Assembly: GCA_018267385.1 (NCBI GenBank)
Contig: JAFDYN010000010.1
Span: 124,001-188,000, forward strand
Direction: 5' to 3'
DNA: 64,000 bases
Origin: Bacteroidota bacterium
GTDB taxonomy: Bacteria > Bacteroidota > Bacteroidia > Chitinophagales > LD1
A program made the translations under genes and the position numbers. Below are positions 33,201 through 41,435 of this stretch, piece after piece. Numbering within the stretch: position 1 is the first letter of the stretch; each line of letters begins with the position of its first letter. Under the pieces are notes generated by a model. It saw only the letters and a list, made by a program, of their open reading frames with translations, ran no database searches and was not told the DNA's origin.

Positions 33201-35245
33201 CCTCGCAGAGCGATGATGCAGCAGCGCCGATCAAGGTCACCTTCCATGACTTCGATATTGGTACTATATCGCAGATCGTGGAGTCAGATACAGCCCTGCT
33301 GCGCGGCCGTATGAATGGCAATGCCGAACTGCGGAATGTCAATACTTCACTGGCTTTTGTATCTAATGTGCGTATAGATAGCATATCGTATCAGCAGCAT
33401 CCTATAGGAGACCTGACGGTGAAGGCTGATAACCTGACCACTGACCGCTATCAGGCAGATATCAAACTAAGCGGTGCAGATAATGATGTGCAGATCAGAG
33501 GGGCATATATCAGTACGGCAGCAGGGGGCAGCCAGCTGGACCTGCATACCGATATCAATAAACTCAATCTCTCATCTATTGAACCATTCACAGCCGGACA
33601 GATCAGGCGCAGCAAGGGCTACATGGCTGGCAGTGCTTCTATCACCGGTAGCATCAGACATCCATTGCTGAACGCTGATATTGCTTTCCGCGATGCGGCT
33701 ACCAATGTGGCTTACATCAATAATTATATCACCATCAAAGAAGACCACATCAAAGTAGACTCCAAGGGCATTTACTTCAACTCCTTTGATATCCTCGACT
33801 CTCTGGGTCAGAAGGCTACCATAGATGGTACAGTCTATACCACAGACTTCCGGAAGATGAAATTTGACCTGACTATCCGCACCGATCATTTCACCGTGCT
33901 GAATACTACTATCCGTGATAATCCACTTTTCTTCGGCCACCTGCTGATCAGCAGTCGTATATCAGTGCGCGGAGATGAGTCCTTGCCGGTGGTCAATGCC
34001 GATGTGAAGCTGCTGGACCGCACCAATATCGCCGTCATTATCCCTACCTCCAAAATTTCTACAGACCGTGGTGATGGTATAGTGGTCATGGTAGACCACT
34101 CAGATACCACGGGCATACTGGGTAAGAAACGGGACCGTGAGATAGATACGGTGAGTACCCAGCTCCAGTTTAAGGGTATCAACCTGATAGCAAATGTAGA
34201 TATCGCAAAGCAGGCAAAGTTTAAGGTGATCGTAAATAAGACTTCCGGGGATTCTCTGGTAGTCAATGGTGAGGGACGTTTGAGTTTTGCGCTGGACCCT
34301 GCCGGCAATCAGAACCTCACAGGGACCTATACCCTCTCAGGCGGTAGTTATGATTTCAGCTTTGAAAAAGTGATACATAAGAAGTTTAATATCCGGGACG
34401 GCAGTACCATCACCTGGAATGGCCGCCCGCAGGATGCGACTGTAGATGTCAGTGCTATCTATGAGGTGCGTACCTCTGCTGCTGACCTGCTGGCATCAGA
34501 GCTGGCGGGCGTGTCAGAGTCAGAAAAATCTGCGTATAAGAAGCTGCTCCATTTTAAAGTGTACCTCAATATGAAGGGTGAGCTACTGAAGCCTGAGATC
34601 AGCTTCCGGCTGGATATGGATGATGCCGACAAGGCTGCTTTCTCCGGGATAGTTTACTCTAAGGTCACATCAGTGAATGGTAACCCCGATGAACTGAACA
34701 AGCAGGTCTTTGCGCTGCTTATACTTAATAAGTTCATACCTACCAATACAGTGCCCGGTGATGACTATGGCACAGTAGCTACAGATTTTGCCCGCAATAG
34801 TGTAAATGAAGTGCTGACAGACCAGCTCAACCGGCTCTCAGGCAAATACATTAAAGGTGTAGACCTCAACTTTGGCCTTCAGTCTAACGATGAGTACACG
34901 CAGTCCGGCGTGCAGCAAAATACGCAGGTGAGCATCGGGGTGAAGAAGAGTTTCTTTAAGGATCGTCTGGATGTCTCTCTTGGGACTTCTATCAACGTGC
35001 CCAACAGTAATAGCAGCGCCTCGCAGTACAATGCCAATAGCATCACCGGAGATATCATGCTGGACTATAAGCTGACACCTGACGGCAGGTATCACTTTAA
35101 GGCATTCCGCCTCAATCAGTATGAAGGTATCATAGATGGCCTGCTGTACAAGACAGGTATCGGTGTATCATATAATCGTGATTACGATCACCTGAGCGAG
35201 ATATTCCGCAGGCGGATCAAACCTAAAACAGAGGAGACCAAGTGA
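30215..35245 (+). CDS. tamB: TamB-like translocation and assembly protein
   Basis: This is a very long envelope protein (1676 residues). It has one N-terminal membrane anchor (VLGGTIAALLVLVVVLILLI) followed by an AsmA-like start (VQNYITHKATQYVSSKTHTR) and over a thousand residues of repetitive beta strands. The C-terminal TamB domain (from about residue 1290) includes VNGEGRLSFALDPAGNQNLT, GTYTLSGGSYDFSF and LNFGLQSNDEYTQSG. Such proteins bridge the inner and outer membranes and help insert outer-membrane proteins or move lipids. The stop overlaps the start of the barrel partner by four bases, confirming a two-gene unit. Confidence 0.92.
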   Translation: MNWGKVVRITLKVLGGTIAALLVLVVVLILLIRLPSVQNYITHKATQYVSSKTHTRVSLRRLYIGFPKTVVIEQLYAEDVKHDTLLYLGKLEVGINMMGLLHHKVEVGSVLLSDVNANIGRSSVDSTYNFGFFIRAFAGDSKKAPEVKAKTDKTQSTPWKVQVNNVDLTHIRARFADSVSGTIISGEVGTLRLRLKGMDLKPLSFAGHELYLADTRVDITQTQNNDAVKDSTTTLLPQLGLDKLDLHNIHFTYRNLPGGQLYSFGVGALYVQPEQIDLNEHIVRVKTLRLGNSDGMVAMHRGDTTAAQQKASSAIDTTTAKGWYVSADTIHLDHIDFAFDETDAPHIADGMDYRHLHLKNVSTHIERGYYSPDTILADIHHLSASERCGLVLKNLSANGQYTSTGGVLRGLTLTTSASRIEPSDIAVHYPSLRSLATDIGSIGINADLHPASIDVQDILWFAPQLRPTFDKMHLAHATVSGRISGQLKDITAQHLSAALGEGTAANIDAHIIGLPKAATAYYDVDLHDVHSTAGELSDLLSGAVPASIQIPQTIAVSGHVKGSIKDAVANVDLTTSSGTATVSATMRMAAGDTQYTIKLNTHALDLGYILHKPDLLGPVTLTAEGKGRNLTPATIIADLDAQVSSVYFRKYNYRNIDLSACASEGAYDATISIRDTNVQLALDASLLWQGQDKHIMANGEITGVDLLRTHLMSADLRAGARLNIDMRDSSDVINGDAKIRDIIVLKGEDTYRIDSVALSARTDTGRLRLVLSSDIADLAYDGTPRVQLIPPVLISFVNTYFAFTPDRVDTSGADTARIDFDLTASIQPHPLLTEVLMPKVKTFNGASLSATFDKAKRKLDLDLNASAMAYGGIKIDNAGASIHAVNDSLKYDISVSRLATGPVRLTSTELSGSLRENRVAYLLDVKDSTGADKLKMSGELKQPEPKSFTMRIDSNGLVLNDRRWTLADDNMIHFGRGDFFVHDFDLKRNAQEIAIASQSDDAAAPIKVTFHDFDIGTISQIVESDTALLRGRMNGNAELRNVNTSLAFVSNVRIDSISYQQHPIGDLTVKADNLTTDRYQADIKLSGADNDVQIRGAYISTAAGGSQLDLHTDINKLNLSSIEPFTAGQIRRSKGYMAGSASITGSIRHPLLNADIAFRDAATNVAYINNYITIKEDHIKVDSKGIYFNSFDILDSLGQKATIDGTVYTTDFRKMKFDLTIRTDHFTVLNTTIRDNPLFFGHLLISSRISVRGDESLPVVNADVKLLDRTNIAVIIPTSKISTDRGDGIVVMVDHSDTTGILGKKRDREIDTVSTQLQFKGINLIANVDIAKQAKFKVIVNKTSGDSLVVNGEGRLSFALDPAGNQNLTGTYTLSGGSYDFSFEKVIHKKFNIRDGSTITWNGRPQDATVDVSAIYEVRTSAADLLASELAGVSESEKSAYKKLLHFKVYLNMKGELLKPEISFRLDMDDADKAAFSGIVYSKVTSVNGNPDELNKQVFALLILNKFIPTNTVPGDDYGTVATDFARNSVNEVLTDQLNRLSGKYIKGVDLNFGLQSNDEYTQSGVQQNTQVSIGVKKSFFKDRLDVSLGTSINVPNSNSSASQYNANSITGDIMLDYKLTPDGRYHFKAFRLNQYEGIIDGLLYKTGIGVSYNRDYDHLSEIFRRRIKPKTEETK

Positions 35246-37521
35246 GGAAAGCGGTACCTGTCATATTATTCTCCATGCTGCTGCTCTTATCGGGCTGTAC
35301 CGGGCTACGGCTTATGCCCAAAGATAGGGTGCTGTATACCGGTGCCAGTATCACGATAGACTCTAAAGATAAGATCAGGAAGAAAGGCGCTATCAAAACA
35401 GAAGTGCAAGATATCATCCGGCCCAAGGCCAATACTACCTTTCTGGGGATGAGGCCGGGCCTGTGGCTTTATTATGAGGCAGATAAACCAAAGAAACATC
35501 ACAATAATAAACGCAAGGTACGTGACTGGATCAAAACCAAAATGGGCGAGGCGCCCGTCTATCTCAGTGATGTAGACACGGTACTACTGCAGAAAGCGAT
35601 CAATACCAAACTCTGGAATATCGGCTACCTCGATTCACATAGTGAATACGCGGTAGTGCGAAAGAAGAAAGGAAAAACAGCGCATATCGAGTTTCGGCTA
35701 AAACTGAATCAGCCCTATACACTAAAGGATATCACTTTCCCGCCGGATACGGATGGTATAGGCAGGTGGGTGGCGCGCTCGCAAAAGCGCTCACTGCTCA
35801 AGCCCGGCAGTGTTTATAAGCTGGATGATCTGGTGGATGAGCGCAACAGGATAGATGACCTGGTCAAGAGGCACGGGTATTATTTCTTTAATCAGAACTA
35901 CCTGGAGTTTCTGATGGATACGATGGACAGGCAGGTCACGCTGGTGGTCAGAGTGAAGAATAATACACCTGATAAGTCCAAGCATCTCTATCATGTGGAC
36001 GAGATCAATATCTATCCGGATTACAATCGTGCTGACTCGCTGCCTGTAGAGGCGCAGATCATTGATTCGATAAACTATTACCCCAGGACCAACTACATCC
36101 ATCCCCGCACGGTCCTGCACTCTGTATATTTTCGGCCGCATCGCATCTATGATAGCCGCATACAGCGCCGTACACTGGCACGGCTCAATAATCTTGGCGT
36201 ATTCAAGTACATCAATCTGGAGATGAAAGAGGTGGACTCCATCATGGGCTCGCTATCTGCCAATATCATGCTTTCTCCCTTGCCTAAGTACTCCGTCAGT
36301 ACAGAGCTGCAGGTGGCTACAAAGTCAAATAACTTTATAGGCCCCGGCCTCACATTCAGCCTGAGAAACAGGAATGCATTCAAGGGCGCTGAGCTATTGA
36401 TCTATAATCTGACGGGGTCATTTGAAGCTCAGTACAGTGGTGTCTATAAGGGCCAGTTCACCTACCAGGTCAATCCCCGCGTAGAGCTGGATATACCGCG
36501 CATCTTTCCTTTCAAGAATCAACCGAAGACGGACTTTGTGCCGCATACCAAATTCGGACTGGAATATGCATTCCTGAGCCGGGTGGGTTATTTTAATATG
36601 AATTCCTTCAAGCTCGATATAGGATACAGATGGAAGCAGTCTGTCACCATAGAACATGCGCTGACACTTCTGAATGTCCAGTACTTTAATATTTATCACC
36701 GCTCAGATGCATTCAATGCGCTGATAGATAGCAACCAGCTTTTGAAGTCGCGTTTTGATGAGCAGTTTTTGTTTGGCATCGGGTACTCATTTTTCTATAC
36801 CGAGCAGCAGAAGACAGCCAAGCGCAACAGGTTTTACTTTAACGGCAATGTAGAACTATCGGGCAATGCCCTGGCGCTTGGCAGCCAGCTGGCTACTAAG
36901 CGGCCGGTGGATGCGAACCAGCCTACCAAGGTCTTTGGCGTAGAGTTTGCGCAGTTTGCGCGCTTTGATATAGATGTGAGAGACTATGTGCGCATCTCTG
37001 CCAATAACATGTTAGCCTTCCGCTTCATAGCCGGATGGGGACTGCCATACGGCAATAGCAGTACACTACCATATGCGAAGCAGTTTTTCTCAGGCGGTGC
37101 ATACAGCCTGCGCGGCTTCCCGGTCAACTCTGTAGGCCCCGGCGCATTCCGTACGGATAGTACCACGAGTGTGTTTGCCCTGCAGCAGGGTGGTGAGATC
37201 AAGCTGGAATTTAACGTAGAGTATCGCTTCCCGATCTTTAAATTTCTGAAAGGTGCCATCTTTTACGATGCCGGCAATACCTGGCTGAATAAAGCTAATC
37301 CCAACGCTCCCAACGGCGAATTCAGGTCAAATCTATTTCTGAAACAGATAGCGATGTCTATCGGTGCAGGTCTCAGGGTAGATGTCAATTTCTTTGTATT
37401 GAGATTTGATATAGGCCTGCCGCTGCGCTCGCCCGCCATGCCGGAGTCTGAGCGGTGGGTGGTCAATCATACTACTTTCAAGAGTCTTGCATTCAATCTT
37501 GCCTTCGGATATCCATTCTAA
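35242..37521 (+). CDS. BamA/TamA-family outer-membrane barrel, lipoprotein type (TamL-like)
   Basis: The start is GTG at 35242 inside the four-base overlap with tamB. The 759-residue protein begins RKAVPVILFSMLLLLSGC, a lipoprotein signal with lipobox LLSGC, so it should be lipidated as well as barrel-forming. Residues about 30-340 contain POTRA-like modules (KDITFPPDTDG, HLYHVDEINIYPDYN). The C-terminal half is an Omp85 barrel ending LAFNLAFGYPF with a terminal aromatic, and contains FFSGGAYSLRGFPVNSVGPG, the conserved RGF motif. I recall that lipidated TamA relatives are a Bacteroidota feature. Confidence 0.9.
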   Translation: MRKAVPVILFSMLLLLSGCTGLRLMPKDRVLYTGASITIDSKDKIRKKGAIKTEVQDIIRPKANTTFLGMRPGLWLYYEADKPKKHHNNKRKVRDWIKTKMGEAPVYLSDVDTVLLQKAINTKLWNIGYLDSHSEYAVVRKKKGKTAHIEFRLKLNQPYTLKDITFPPDTDGIGRWVARSQKRSLLKPGSVYKLDDLVDERNRIDDLVKRHGYYFFNQNYLEFLMDTMDRQVTLVVRVKNNTPDKSKHLYHVDEINIYPDYNRADSLPVEAQIIDSINYYPRTNYIHPRTVLHSVYFRPHRIYDSRIQRRTLARLNNLGVFKYINLEMKEVDSIMGSLSANIMLSPLPKYSVSTELQVATKSNNFIGPGLTFSLRNRNAFKGAELLIYNLTGSFEAQYSGVYKGQFTYQVNPRVELDIPRIFPFKNQPKTDFVPHTKFGLEYAFLSRVGYFNMNSFKLDIGYRWKQSVTIEHALTLLNVQYFNIYHRSDAFNALIDSNQLLKSRFDEQFLFGIGYSFFYTEQQKTAKRNRFYFNGNVELSGNALALGSQLATKRPVDANQPTKVFGVEFAQFARFDIDVRDYVRISANNMLAFRFIAGWGLPYGNSSTLPYAKQFFSGGAYSLRGFPVNSVGPGAFRTDSTTSVFALQQGGEIKLEFNVEYRFPIFKFLKGAIFYDAGNTWLNKANPNAPNGEFRSNLFLKQIAMSIGAGLRVDVNFFVLRFDIGLPLRSPAMPESERWVVNHTTFKSLAFNLAFGYPF

Positions 37522-37524
37522 ATG

Positions 37525-37553
37525 AAAAAGGCGCGGGCGAAATACCCGCACCT
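37525..37553 (-). terminator. Terminator at the end of the minus-strand tRNA/RtcB region
   Basis: Stem GGCGCGGG / CCCGCACC (one mismatch) with loop CGAAATA, followed on the minus strand by TTTTTC. It lies 30 bases past the AAA ATPase stop and also separates it from the convergent tamL-like gene. Confidence 0.65.
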
Positions 37554-37582
37554 ATATGATACGCTATATCGTTTATATGCGT

Positions 37583-38653
37583 TTATGCGGCGATGACAAA
37601 ACCGATCTTCTTTTTCTTCTCTTTGTCAAATGCCTTTTCTTCCTGATTGTAGATCTCACTGACGGTCATCGGATCTGTGATCAGCGTATTCTTGCCGAGA
37701 TGGTCAGACAATTGCTGCGCTTTGGCCACGGACAGCTTGCCGAATTCATAACACGCTATCAGTCTTCCTTTGCGCATGAGCGCAGAGTCGATGTTCTGCA
37801 GCGGCGTATTGAAAGAGCATACCACTTGGATATTCAAACAGTCTGACAGCAGGCCGTCTGAGAGATTCAGCAGATTAGATACACCGGAGCCATAACCCTC
37901 GTTGCGATCCATTACGACATTTTCCGCGTCCTCAATCACGAGGACAGAGTCCTGATTGTTCAGCAGTAGCTGCATAAAATCAGGGTCAGTGATCCGTTGG
38001 GCCAGGTTTGGCGAGATGAAAAGCACTTTCTTGCGCAGTTTGCCTATCAGGTAGCGGAGGTAGGTGGTCTTGCCTGTACCGGGTAGGCCGTGCAGCAATA
38101 CGATACCTTTATCCTTCTTCTTGTTGAGCCGTGTGCGAATCAACTTGTCTACATCCGTGAAGTCATCTTCATAGTGCAGGCCAATGTCGAGTCTTGTCTT
38201 CTTGATCTCGGCACTGGTCAGGCTATAGCCATCACTCGAGCTGGTGATCAGCTCCATCTCAAACGTCCTTTTTTTCTCTTTTTCCCGGAACTTTCTGATA
38301 CGATCACTGAATTCCTTCACGAAAGCATCATCCTGTCGTGGCAGCAAAATACCACAAGCGGAGTAGTGAAACTTTATCATGATGTCACCCTCCATTAGTA
38401 TCACAGCATTATAGAGGAATACAGTTTTCTTTTCGTGATCATAACCTGTCTCGACCAGTATCTTATTGATACTACCGGCATAGGCTTCCTTCACAAAATC
38501 AAATGCTTTCTTCTTGTCAATACCATGTATCCAGTGCTGTACCGGTACATTCAAAAATAACTTGAAGTAGAACTTGCTGTCATCTATATAGCTCCTGTCG
38601 CTAAACACATCCGAGAAATCCGTATCCTGAAAGATCTCCCTGTAAGTTTTCAT
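37583..38653 (-). CDS. BCS1-like AAA ATPase in the tRNA/RtcB region
   Basis: This 356-residue protein has an N-terminal domain of unknown type (1-150) followed by a AAA domain. Walker A is GLPGTGKTT (189-197), Walker B is VLVIEDAE (237-244), sensor 1 is FNTP (281-284), and Arg residues at 294 and 297 (MRKGRL) may act as arginine fingers. The pattern (LLHGLPGTGKTTYLRYLIG, NIDSALMRKGRL) resembles BCS1/FtsH-type AAA proteins, with no protease domain attached. It is the last gene of a minus-strand series with the RNase H-fold gene, rtcB and the tRNA array. A remodelling role on RNA-protein complexes is inferred from context only. Confidence 0.85.
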   Translation of the reverse strand: MKTYREIFQDTDFSDVFSDRSYIDDSKFYFKLFLNVPVQHWIHGIDKKKAFDFVKEAYAGSINKILVETGYDHEKKTVFLYNAVILMEGDIMIKFHYSACGILLPRQDDAFVKEFSDRIRKFREKEKKRTFEMELITSSSDGYSLTSAEIKKTRLDIGLHYEDDFTDVDKLIRTRLNKKKDKGIVLLHGLPGTGKTTYLRYLIGKLRKKVLFISPNLAQRITDPDFMQLLLNNQDSVLVIEDAENVVMDRNEGYGSGVSNLLNLSDGLLSDCLNIQVVCSFNTPLQNIDSALMRKGRLIACYEFGKLSVAKAQQLSDHLGKNTLITDPMTVSEIYNQEEKAFDKEKKKKIGFVIAA

Positions 38654-38681
38654 AATTGTTGTTTTAAATAAATCAATGTCT

Positions 38682-39173
38682 CTAATGAACGACTTTGTTG
38701 GCGCAGCAGCTCGCAGCTACTGCATCTGGCTTGGCGCGAAAGGTGAAGCCCATAGAGAGGATATACCCCATAGCCTCGCTCAGCGCAGTATTAGACCCGA
38801 AGCGTGGATTAGTATTGATATCCGCGTGCACCTCCAGCTCAGTGCCATACTGGTCAAAGAGGTCGCACAGGTGGTAGGCGATCTCGATAGATTTCGCTAC
38901 CTCATGCAGCATACGCTCTTTGATAGTCATGCGCTGTGCAGTACGGTCAGAGCAGATATACATATATCCACCTTTGCCCTTGCGCAGGATCAGGGTCACG
39001 GTGGCAAACTCTACCTCAGATCCGTAGACCTGCGAGTCGGTGCCGATGCAGATCTTGATCTTATTGCCGAGTGACTGCTCGTGGATCAGCGCCTGCTCCA
39101 TTGCTTCTTTGATCGGGCCTTTTATCCTGGTGCCATCCAGCTTTCTCCATTTTCCATTTACTACTTGTTCCAT
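38682..39173 (-). CDS. YkuK-type RNase H-fold protein (DUF458)
   Basis: This 163-residue protein has IKICIGTDSQVYGSEVEFAT (first acidic strand, GTDSQ) and ELEVHADINTNPRFGSNTAL (second acidic site), the two hallmarks of the YkuK/DUF458 family with a predicted RNase H-like fold. The normal length fits. A nuclease or RNA-binding function is predicted for the family but, to my knowledge, not demonstrated. It lies 28 bases upstream of the AAA gene and about 110 bases downstream of rtcB, all on the same strand, pointing to RNA metabolism. Confidence 0.85.
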   Translation of the reverse strand: MEQVVNGKWRKLDGTRIKGPIKEAMEQALIHEQSLGNKIKICIGTDSQVYGSEVEFATVTLILRKGKGGYMYICSDRTAQRMTIKERMLHEVAKSIEIAYHLCDLFDQYGTELEVHADINTNPRFGSNTALSEAMGYILSMGFTFRAKPDAVAASCCANKVVH

Positions 39174-39191
39174 TGGTTTTGTATTTCAGCC

Positions 39192-39294
39192 CCACCCAAC
39201 CCTCCCCCAAGGGGAGGGCTTAGCGAGTCATTGTTAGTTAATACTCCCGGCTTTCATCTCCCTTTAGGGCAGGCCGGGAGGGGCTCTTACCCAT
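39192..39294 (-). repeat. Dispersed intergenic palindromic repeat, long copy between rtcB and the YkuK gene
   Basis: CCCTCCCC-CAA-GGGGAGGG at 39200-39218 is flanked by CCCACCC, and a second arm around 39244-39284 pairs CCCGGC..GCCGGG. The scheme follows the copies at 2919 and 24352. Its position inside the rtcB-to-YkuK gap means it will be transcribed and may act as an mRNA hairpin. Confidence 0.5.
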
Positions 39295-40687
39295 CCATCT
39301 TCACGATCTTTGGGTAGAAGATACCTTCCACATTCACGAGGTTGGTTTGTGCACTCATGACTGCATGGATATCCTTGTAGGCGTGTGGTGATTCATCCAG
39401 GCCACCACCGAGCAGCTTCACACCATTCGCCTTCAGTATTTCTTTCAGCGCAGCGTGTGTCACACTGTTCATCGCTTTGGTACGGCTCATTTTGCGGCCT
39501 GCACCGTGTGATGCAGAGTTTAGAGCCGCAGTTTCGCCTTTACCACTTACGATAAATCCCGGCGCGGTCATAGAGCCTGGTATGATTCCCATCACACCTG
39601 CACCTGCTGGTGTCGCACCCTTCCGATGCACGATCATCTCGCGGCCATCCACCATTTCCTTCCACGCAAAGTTGTGGTGATTCTCCACCATGACTATCGG
39701 TGCAACATTTAGCACCCTGGCCAGCTTGCGGTGTATCTCGTGGTGGCAGGCGCTCGCATAGTCACCGGCCAGGTTCATAGCGAGCCAGTACTCCATGCCC
39801 TCCTGCGTATCCAGATCCAACCATGCCAGGTGGCCCGCTTCACGTGGCAGCCTTGTTTTCTCTTTGGCTACTCTGGTGTAGTGACCGGCTATGGTCGCAC
39901 CCAGGCCACGGGAGCCGGAGTGGGAGAGGAGCGCTACATACTTGCCCGGTGGTACCTTCAGCGCATTGTCAGGGTCGGATATTTCTACCACGCCCCACTC
40001 TACGAAGTGGTTTCCCGAGCCGGATGATCCGAGCTGCTTCGCTGCTTTCATCTGCAGCGTCTTCAGCAGCGGTATCTCACCAAACTCTTTGCGGTCCAGC
40101 ACCTCATGGTCCGGTGTTTCTTTAAACTCGCGTCCCGCTCCAAACAGTGTCCCCTCTATCAGCTCGCGCTGGTAGAATTTCTCACGGTGCAGCAGATCGC
40201 CAGCCGGTATATCAAATACCGACAGGCACATGCGGCAGCCGATGTCTACGCCCACACCATATGGTATCACTGCATTCTCCGTGGCCAGTACACCACCTAT
40301 CGGCAGGCCATATCCGGAGTGCGCATCAGGCATCAGCGCCGCAGCACGCGCGATAGGCAAACGCGCCGCGATCTTCATCTGATCAAAGGCACCCTGCTCT
40401 ATATGCTCCTGCCCAAAGGCACAAAAGTCGATACCGTTTTCAAGCAGCGGTATTTCTTCACCTTCTGCTTTAGGCTTCTCTACCAGCAGGTCTGCTATCT
40501 GGTTGAGCGGTGCGTCTTCCATAAACTCTGCTGGGTTAGCCAGTATCTTCTTCAAGATATCCAGCGCCTCCTCTAGTGTGGAGTGTTTATAGTTCTTCTC
40601 CATCACACGCATCGCCACTGAGATCACTGGTCCCTCCGGGTATCCTATGTCTCTCAGGTCTTTTCCTCTTATTGATAATTTTGCCAT
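39287..40687 (-). CDS. rtcB: RNA-splicing ligase RtcB
   Basis: RtcB joins RNA 2',3'-cyclic phosphate or 3'-phosphate ends to 5'-OH ends using GTP and Mn2+. From the ATG at 40687 it has 466 residues; an upstream ATG at 40714 would overlap the preceding gene by 20 bases. Metal and guanylylation motifs are intact: GVGVDIGCRMC, SSGSGNHFVEWG, LSHSGSRGLG, VENHHNFAW, HRKGATPAGAG and SHGAGRKMSR (the His of this block is the guanylylated residue in known RtcB proteins). No archease gene is adjacent. It lies downstream of a 13-gene tRNA array on the same strand, which suggests the array tRNAs or their cleavage products are substrates. Confidence 0.95.
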   Translation of the reverse strand: MAKLSIRGKDLRDIGYPEGPVISVAMRVMEKNYKHSTLEEALDILKKILANPAEFMEDAPLNQIADLLVEKPKAEGEEIPLLENGIDFCAFGQEHIEQGAFDQMKIAARLPIARAAALMPDAHSGYGLPIGGVLATENAVIPYGVGVDIGCRMCLSVFDIPAGDLLHREKFYQRELIEGTLFGAGREFKETPDHEVLDRKEFGEIPLLKTLQMKAAKQLGSSGSGNHFVEWGVVEISDPDNALKVPPGKYVALLSHSGSRGLGATIAGHYTRVAKEKTRLPREAGHLAWLDLDTQEGMEYWLAMNLAGDYASACHHEIHRKLARVLNVAPIVMVENHHNFAWKEMVDGREMIVHRKGATPAGAGVMGIIPGSMTAPGFIVSGKGETAALNSASHGAGRKMSRTKAMNSVTHAALKEILKANGVKLLGGGLDESPHAYKDIHAVMSAQTNLVNVEGIFYPKIVKMDG

Positions 40688-40694
40688 TGTCTTA

Positions 40695-41048
40695 TTAGTC
40701 GTTTTTGTTTTCAAATCTCTGCGTCACCACAATAGTGCCGGTTATATTTTCATTGAACTCACTCAGCTGCTCAGCCGGTACCCACAGTTCATTGTGTATG
40801 GGGCCACCCACATTCTGCACTTCAAACTGAGCGAGATAATCGCTATTCACCTTAAATCGCGTGACATAGCCCGATCCGGATGCCGGATCATTCCAGTCAC
40901 GTGCTATCTGGATCGCATATTCTTCATTCATCACCGGATAGAAGATAGGCTGCTCAGGTAGCCGTGGCGGGAAACGCCGCCATCCGCTCTGCTCAATGAG
41001 TGCCAGCTCTGCCGGCCCCACAGGCCTGTATAGTGTAGTTGTTTTCAT
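40695..41048 (-). CDS. Small protein between the tRNA array and rtcB, possibly ADP-ribosyltransferase-like
   Basis: From the ATG at 41048 it has 117 residues, beginning KTTTLYRPVGPAELALIEQS. Conserved-looking blocks are LYRPVG, RLPEQPIFYPVMNEEYAIQI, SGSGYVTRFKV, FEVQNVGGPIHNELWVPAEQ and ITGTIVVTQRF. I recall similar proteins annotated as ADP-ribosylation/crystallin J1, but this is memory and not a search. The initial Y-R strand and the later ELW-V-P strand could fit the Arg and Glu positions of an ADP-ribosyltransferase fold. It is 30 bases downstream of tRNA-Tyr and 7 bases upstream of the rtcB start, so it is probably co-transcribed with both. Confidence 0.7.
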   Translation of the reverse strand: MKTTTLYRPVGPAELALIEQSGWRRFPPRLPEQPIFYPVMNEEYAIQIARDWNDPASGSGYVTRFKVNSDYLAQFEVQNVGGPIHNELWVPAEQLSEFNENITGTIVVTQRFENKND

Positions 41049-41078
41049 TTCTTGTCTTTTTAATTTACTGTTATCCTG

Positions 41079-41164
41079 TGAGAGTGGCAAGATTTGAACT
41101 TGCTATGCCCGTGAGGGCAGCGGTTTTACAGACCGCCCCGGCACTCCAGCTCCGGCGCACTCCC
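41079..41164 (-). tRNA. tRNA-Tyr (anticodon GTA)
   Basis: 86 bases with a long class II variable arm. Acceptor GGGAGTG / CACTCTC, anticodon loop CTGTAAA, T arm GCAAG-TTCAAAT-CTTGC, discriminator A. It is the last tRNA of the array in the direction of transcription. G34 would normally be queuosine. Confidence 0.93.
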
Positions 41165-41177
41165 ATTTTTTGCTATC

Positions 41178-41249
41178 GGGTGAAGAAGGGAATCGAACCC
41201 TCTGCTGCGGTCTCACAAACCGCCGTGTTGCCTATACACCAGCTTCACC
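41178..41249 (-). tRNA. tRNA-His (anticodon GTG)
   Basis: Acceptor GGTGAAG / CTTCACC, anticodon stem GCGGT/ACCGC with loop TTGTGAG, T arm GAGGG-TTCGATT-CCCTT, discriminator C. The base before the 5' end is T, so the G-1 usually encoded for tRNA-His appears absent, and position 8 reads C. An alternative register with G-1 gives a C-T mismatch at 7-66. Confidence 0.88.
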
Positions 41250-41274
41250 ATTTTTTCTGCTTTCGCAGATCCTG

Positions 41275-41346
41275 AGCGCAAACCCGGATTCGAACCGGAG
41301 ACCTCTGTTTGGAAGACAGACATGTTGACCTCTACACCATTCGCGC
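41275..41346 (-). tRNA. tRNA-Gly (anticodon TCC)
   Basis: Acceptor GCGCGAA / TTTGCGC, anticodon stem TCTGT/ACAGA with loop CTTCCAA, T loop TTCGAAT, discriminator T. Just downstream in the minus-strand transcript lies a small CTGC-GAAA-GCAG tetraloop hairpin (41258-41269). Confidence 0.93.
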
Positions 41347-41349
41347 ATA

Positions 41350-41421
41350 CACACGCTCCGGGATTTAAACCAGGACCGACAGTTTTGGAGACTGTCATGC
41401 TTGCCATTACACCAAGCGTGT
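41350..41421 (-). tRNA. tRNA-Trp (anticodon CCA), structurally irregular
   Basis: Acceptor ACACGCT / AGCGTGT, anticodon stem ACAGT/ACTGT with loop CTCCAAA, discriminator G. The T stem CCTGG/CCCGG has a T-C mismatch and the T loop is TTTAAAT, so the near-invariant C56 is T. It may be decaying or specialised. Confidence 0.88.
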
Positions 41422-41435
41422 ATTCGTTTTCATCG

